Source: Sphingomonas palmae (GTDB lineage Bacteria > Pseudomonadota > Alphaproteobacteria > Sphingomonadales > Sphingomonadaceae). From it: a stretch of 64,000 nucleotides of DNA. The notes beneath the pieces are model-generated. The model saw only the letters and a list, made by a program, of their open reading frames with translations. It made no database searches and was not told where the DNA came from. The position numbers and the translations under genes were made by a program. This document shows, in pieces, positions 60,443-64,000 of the stretch. The stretch covers positions 682,001-746,000 of the forward strand of contig NZ_FNZZ01000001.1 of NCBI RefSeq assembly GCF_900109565.1, in the 5' to 3' direction. Each line of letters starts with the position of its first letter. The stretch's first letter is position 1.

Positions 60443-60603
60443 AGCTCGTGGAATGGCACGAAACATGGGTCGGCGAAACGCTTTACAGGGGGGTATCTCA
60501 CTCCTATGTGACCCCTCCGCTGCCCCAAGGGACTTCCACCGCAAGGCAGTGATCTGTCGAACAACAAGTCCGCGGCGCCGCCGTGGCACGGAGGTCCCTT
60601 GAA

Positions 60604-61833
60604 TTGCACAACCATCATCGCGCGCTGGGGCTAGCGTCCCAATCGACTGCCGTCCGTGGCGGCATCGACATCGCCAAGGGTGGACCGGTTCAGCCGGTCA
60701 CGCTCGTTCGTCCCCACGCCGCGGCGCGGGCGGCCCGCTTCTTCTCGGAGAAGTTTCCGGGCCGCTCGATGTATGCGGTAAAGGCGAATCCTAGCCCCGA
60801 GCTCCTGCAGATCCTGTGGGATAACGGCATCACGCACTACGATGTCGCCAGCCTCGCCGAGGTCCGGCTCGTCGCGCGTACGCTGCCGCAGGCGACGCTC
60901 TGCTTCATGCACCCGGTCAAGGCCGAGGAAGCCGTGCGCGAAGCGTACGTGACCCACGGTGTCCGCACCTTCAGCCTCGATTCGATCGAGGAGCTGGACA
61001 AGATCATGCGCGCGACCGGCAACGCGACCGATTTGACGCTTTGCGTCCGGTTGCGCGTGTCGTCGGAGCATTCGAAGCTTAGCCTCGCGTCCAAGTTCGG
61101 CGTTGCGCCGCACGAAGCGAAGGAGCTGCTGTTCGCCGCGCGACAGGCGGCCGACGCGCTCGGCATCTGCTTCCACGTCGGCAGCCAGGCGATGACGCCA
61201 GACGCCTACGCCGATGCGATGGAGCGCGTGCGCGCCGCGATCGTCGATGCGGCGGTGACGGTTGACGTGATCGACGTCGGTGGCGGTTTTCCGTCAAGCT
61301 ACCCCGGTATGGAGCCGCCCCCGCTCGAGCGGTATTTCGAGACGATCCACCGCGCGTTCGAGAGCCTGCCAATCTCCTACTCGGCCGAGCTCTGGGCCGA
61401 GCCGGGTCGGGCTTTGTGCGCCGAGTACAGCAGCGTCGTCGTGCGCGTCGAGCGTCGCCGCGGCAACGAGCTGTACATCAACGACGGTGCGTACGGCGCG
61501 CTGTTCGACGCCGCGCACATCGGCTGGCGCTTTCCGGTGACGCTTTTGCGCGAGCCGGAATCGACCGTGCGCGACCATCCGTTCTCCTTCTACGGCCCGA
61601 CCTGCGACGACCTCGACCATATGGCAGGCCCATTCCTGCTGCCGGCGGACGTGCAGGCCGGCGATTATATCGAGATTGGCATGCTCGGCGCGTACGGCTC
61701 GGCGATGCGCACCGCGTTCAATGGCTTCGGTTCGGACGAGACCGTCGTCGTCGCCGACGAGCCGATGGTCTCGCTCTACGAGACGATCGAGCAGGACAAT
61801 GCCGAAGTAACCTCGAACGTCGTCAAGCTGTAA
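60604..61833 (+). CDS. Type III PLP-dependent ornithine/lysine decarboxylase
   Basis: 409 aa alanine-racemase-fold decarboxylase. PLP Lys about 60 in MYAVKANPSPELL, phosphate-binding GGGFPSSYPG, and catalytic Cys in FYGPTCDDLDHM. Makes putrescine (or cadaverine). The TTG 60604 start is chosen: GGAGG is 9 bases upstream. Followed by a deoxyhypusine-synthase-like enzyme that would use putrescine. Confidence 0.9.
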   Translation: MHNHHRALGLASQSTAVRGGIDIAKGGPVQPVTLVRPHAAARAARFFSEKFPGRSMYAVKANPSPELLQILWDNGITHYDVASLAEVRLVARTLPQATLCFMHPVKAEEAVREAYVTHGVRTFSLDSIEELDKIMRATGNATDLTLCVRLRVSSEHSKLSLASKFGVAPHEAKELLFAARQAADALGICFHVGSQAMTPDAYADAMERVRAAIVDAAVTVDVIDVGGGFPSSYPGMEPPPLERYFETIHRAFESLPISYSAELWAEPGRALCAEYSSVVVRVERRRGNELYINDGAYGALFDAAHIGWRFPVTLLREPESTVRDHPFSFYGPTCDDLDHMAGPFLLPADVQAGDYIEIGMLGAYGSAMRTAFNGFGSDETVVVADEPMVSLYETIEQDNAEVTSNVVKL

Positions 61834-61941
61834 CCCACAGCCTGCAACGAACCGGTGGCGGCGCGCATTGACGTGCCGCCACTTACGGGTTTGCGCGTCC
61901 CCATTTGAACGACGTCGCGCCGATCATGCGGGGAGCATCCC

Positions 61942-63021
61942 ATGACTGACACCCTCAACAAGACCGCCGGCGCCAACGCGCCGATCAACGACAATCGCAA
62001 GGCCGAACTGCTGTCCAAGCAGGTCAAGCACATCGACATCAAGAGCTTCGACGCGCGCCCGATCGTCGACGCGATGAGCGACATGAGCTTCACCAGCCGC
62101 GATCTCGGCCGCGCGACCAAGATCTACAACGACATGCTCGCCGACAAGGATTGCACGGTGGTGCTCGTCATCGCCGGCTCGACATCGGCGGGCGGCTGCA
62201 TGGACCTGTACGCCGAGCTGGTGCGCAACAAGATGGTCGACGTGATCGTCGCCACTGGTGCCACCATCGTCGACATGGATTTCTTCGAGGGGCTCGGCCA
62301 CAAGCACTACCAGGCGCTCGAGGTGCCCGACGACGACACGCTGCGCTCGCTCTACATCGACCGCATCTACGACACGTACATCGACGAGGAGCAGCTGCAG
62401 GACTGCGACTTCACGATCAACAAGATCGCAGAGAGCCTGGAGCCCAAGCCGTACAGCAGCCGCGCGTTCATCCGCGAGATGGGCAAGTATCTGGTCGAGC
62501 ACGGCAAGAAGGACAACAGCCTCGTCAAGCTCGCCTACGAGCATGACGTGCCGATCTTCTGCCCGGCCTTCGTCGACTCGTCCGCAGGCTTCGGCCTCGT
62601 CAAGCATCAGGTCGACGCGGCGAAGGAAGGTCGCCCGTACATGGTGCTCGACGCGATCGCCGACTTCCGCGAGCTGACGCAGATCAAGATCGAGGCGGGT
62701 ACCACCGGCCTGCTGATGATCGGCGGCGGCGTGCCGAAGAACTTCATTCAGGACACGGTCGTCTGCGCCGAGATTCTCGGCCACGAGGATGTCGAGGTCC
62801 ACAAGTACGCGGTGCAGATCACCGTCGCCGACGTGCGCGACGGCGCCTGCTCGTCCTCGACGCTGCAAGAGGCGGCGAGCTGGGGCAAGGTCAACACCGG
62901 CATCGAGCAGATGGTGTTCGCCGAAGCGGGCTCGGTGATGCCGCTGCTGGCGTCTGATGCGTACCATCGCGGCCATTGGAAGGATCGCGCGAAGCGGGGT
63001 TGGGCGAAACTGTTCGCCTGA
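61942..63021 (+). CDS. Deoxyhypusine-synthase-like enzyme, putative homospermidine synthase
   Basis: 359 aa DHS family. LVIAGSTSAGGCMDLYAELVRNKMVDVIVATGA and GGGVPKNFIQD (NAD) lead to SWGKVNTG, which keeps the catalytic Lys (about 316). Bacteria lack eIF5A, so these enzymes must have another acceptor; some are thought to transfer aminobutyl to putrescine to give homospermidine. The upstream gene makes putrescine. ATG 61942; GGGAG upstream. Confidence 0.88.
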   Translation: MTDTLNKTAGANAPINDNRKAELLSKQVKHIDIKSFDARPIVDAMSDMSFTSRDLGRATKIYNDMLADKDCTVVLVIAGSTSAGGCMDLYAELVRNKMVDVIVATGATIVDMDFFEGLGHKHYQALEVPDDDTLRSLYIDRIYDTYIDEEQLQDCDFTINKIAESLEPKPYSSRAFIREMGKYLVEHGKKDNSLVKLAYEHDVPIFCPAFVDSSAGFGLVKHQVDAAKEGRPYMVLDAIADFRELTQIKIEAGTTGLLMIGGGVPKNFIQDTVVCAEILGHEDVEVHKYAVQITVADVRDGACSSSTLQEAASWGKVNTGIEQMVFAEAGSVMPLLASDAYHRGHWKDRAKRGWAKLFA

Positions 63022-63027
63022 GCCGCA

Positions 63028-63120
63028 CGCGAGTAGCCACGCTACTCGCGAGACGGCGAAAGGCCGGCCGGCGCGGGGCATAGCCTCGCGTCCGACGTCA
63101 CGGGGTTCATCCCCGTGACG
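63028..63120. repeat. Dispersed triple-hairpin intergenic repeat, copy C
   Basis: Arms CGCGAGTAGC/GCTACTCGCG (63028-63037, 63041-63050), core GCCGGCCGGCGCG...CGCGTCCGACG (63064-63096), and GTCACGGGG/CCCCGTGAC (63097-63105, 63111-63119). Just after the DHS-like gene. Confidence 0.58.
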
Positions 63121-63160
63121 TGACCTTGTCATGCCAGATGCCGCCGCTAACGTCTCGGTT

Positions 63161-63607
63161 ATGGATGAACCGCTGATGATGATGCCGCACGAAATGCTCA
63201 GGCCGGTCGTCGCGCTTGTTGCTTGGACCCTTGTGATGCTGGGCTGGATGCTCGCAACGCGCCTTCCGGCCTTGAAGAACGCTGGCGTCGAACTGCGCAC
63301 GCTGGTTGGCACGAAAGCTTCCGATGCCGACCGGGTTATCCCGCCTCATGTTCAATGGAAGGCGCATAACTACAATCACTTGCTCGAGCAGCCAGTGCTT
63401 TTCTACGCAATTTGCGGCGTACTCGCTCTGACGCTGACATTTCGCGCGATCGACCTGTATCTTGCGTGGATTTACGTGGCGCTTCGTATCGCGCACTCTT
63501 TGGTGCAGGTAACCCGCAACAAGGTAGTGCCGAGACTCATGCTTTTCCTTGCTTCAAGCCTCACCCTTGCTGCCTTAACAGTGCGCGCTGCGTTGGCGGT
63601 GCTATAG
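63161..63607 (+). CDS. MAPEG family membrane protein
   Basis: 148 aa, four membrane helices. RVIPPHVQWKAHNYNHLLEQPVLFYAICGVLAL carries the family ERxxxN-like/NHLLEQP signature. Possible glutathione-dependent or unknown function. ATG 63161 is preferred; ATG 63131 would add 10 residues. Lower GC than neighbours. The next gene starts on its stop codon. Confidence 0.87.
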   Translation: MDEPLMMMPHEMLRPVVALVAWTLVMLGWMLATRLPALKNAGVELRTLVGTKASDADRVIPPHVQWKAHNYNHLLEQPVLFYAICGVLALTLTFRAIDLYLAWIYVALRIAHSLVQVTRNKVVPRLMLFLASSLTLAALTVRAALAVL

Positions 63608-63792
63608 TGGCAAAAGGTGAAACGTTCGAGCGGCACCGCCAACCCTGGACCGCGGACGAGATACAGAAGCTTCATACGCTCGCGAAGAAGGGCATGGCGC
63701 TGAAGGCAATCGCCAAGGCACTCAAGCGGTCGGAGGAATCGACCAAGGACCGCGCCAAGGCCGACGGGCTGTCGATCGCCAAGCTGCGCTGA
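63607..63792 (+). CDS. Small helix-turn-helix-like protein
   Basis: 61 aa, GTG 63607 overlapping the MAPEG stop by one base. RQPWTADEIQKLHTLAKKGMALKAIAKALKRSEESTKDRAKADGL resembles the N-terminal Myb/SANT-like or GcrA-like HTH. Possibly a DNA-binding protein; function unknown. Confidence 0.7.
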   Translation: MAKGETFERHRQPWTADEIQKLHTLAKKGMALKAIAKALKRSEESTKDRAKADGLSIAKLR

Positions 63793-63848
63793 GATCATGA
63801 CCGCGAGTTAATTGGCGCGGTCATCTCTGCCCGCGCATATCCGCGCGC

Positions 63849-64000
63849 ATGGAGATCGAAGTCAGCGCCGAGGCGAAGGACAAGCGCCTCAACCGCGGGG
63901 TCGCGATAACCGTCGTCGTGCTGTCGGTCGCGATGGGGCTCGGCAACATCAAGGACGGCAACATCGTACAGGCGATGGACCGTGCCGAGGCACACAGCGT
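63849..64000 (+). CDS. DUF4337-like membrane protein, truncated by the window edge
   Basis: First 50 codons only. EVSAEAKDKRLNRGVAITVVVLSVAMGLGNIKDGNIVQAMDRAEAH gives a charged N-terminus and a hydrophobic stretch, as in DUF4337 proteins. ATG 63849. Its C-terminus lies beyond the right edge. Confidence 0.65.
   Translation, partial: MEIEVSAEAKDKRLNRGVAITVVVLSVAMGLGNIKDGNIVQAMDRAEAHS

Noticed and set aside
1..64000. tRNA genes, CRISPR arrays, prophage or insertion sequences
   Set aside because: No tRNA-like cloverleaf, regularly spaced repeats, integrase or transposase gene was recognised.

Overview
The window is GC-rich chromosomal DNA from an alphaproteobacterium. It most resembles the order Sphingomonadales (Sphingomonas or a close relative). 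The reasons are the run ahcY, DivL-like PAS kinase, tsaE, amgK, murU, addB, addA; a large TonB-dependent receptor; ffs beside dnaX; rluD beside rpoH; a ChpT phosphotransferase; and an ornithine decarboxylase next to a deoxyhypusine-synthase-like enzyme, as expected for homospermidine-containing bacteria. I see no phage, IS element, CRISPR array or tRNA. Genes are tightly packed, many overlap by ATGA or GTGA, and no gene-free stretch exceeds about 300 bases.

Left part (1-16200, mostly minus strand): AddAB recombination nuclease (addA runs off the left edge), MurNAc recycling (amgK, murU), tsaE for tRNA t6A, a DivL-type pseudo-histidine kinase with Tyr in place of the phospho-accepting His, a TonB receptor, and ahcY preceded by a perfect 20-base AT-rich palindrome. 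Next (16200-25250) come a peroxiredoxin, AMP nucleosidase, a histone-H1-like Lys/Ala-rich membrane protein, a hydrolase and GFA pair, asd, an S9 dipeptidyl peptidase and a thioredoxin-reductase-like flavoprotein.

Translation and protein targeting (25200-32800): ffh, rpsP and rimM lie on minus, while trmD and rplS lie on plus with a small unknown gene between, so the usual single operon is split. mtaB, ftsY and yciB follow. At 33500-37450 is a phage-shock locus: divergent pspF, a sigma-54 promoter, a small leader peptide gene, pspA, pspB, pspC, then four more small membrane/coiled-coil genes that share a C-terminal heptad motif. This is the best candidate for an under-described system here.

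Middle (37500-47930): sufE, an S41 protease, a thioredoxin-like ferredoxin, a J-domain protein, RNase P RNA, an amidase, and a chemotaxis set (cheA, cheW, cheY, cheB, cheR) next to chpT, so two parts of cell-cycle phosphosignalling (DivL and ChpT) occur in one window. Right part (47930-64000): rluD, rpoH, mtgA, ybaB, dnaX, SRP RNA, two paralogous secreted Arg-rich proteins, a 2Fe-2S ferredoxin overlapping two tandem cysteine desulfurases, threonine dehydratase, the polyamine pair, a MAPEG protein and a truncated membrane protein at the right edge.

Three intergenic sites (15525, 59199, 63028) carry a dispersed triple-hairpin repeat whose arms vary in sequence while pairing is kept. All family assignments come from reading motifs by eye; no database search was run.
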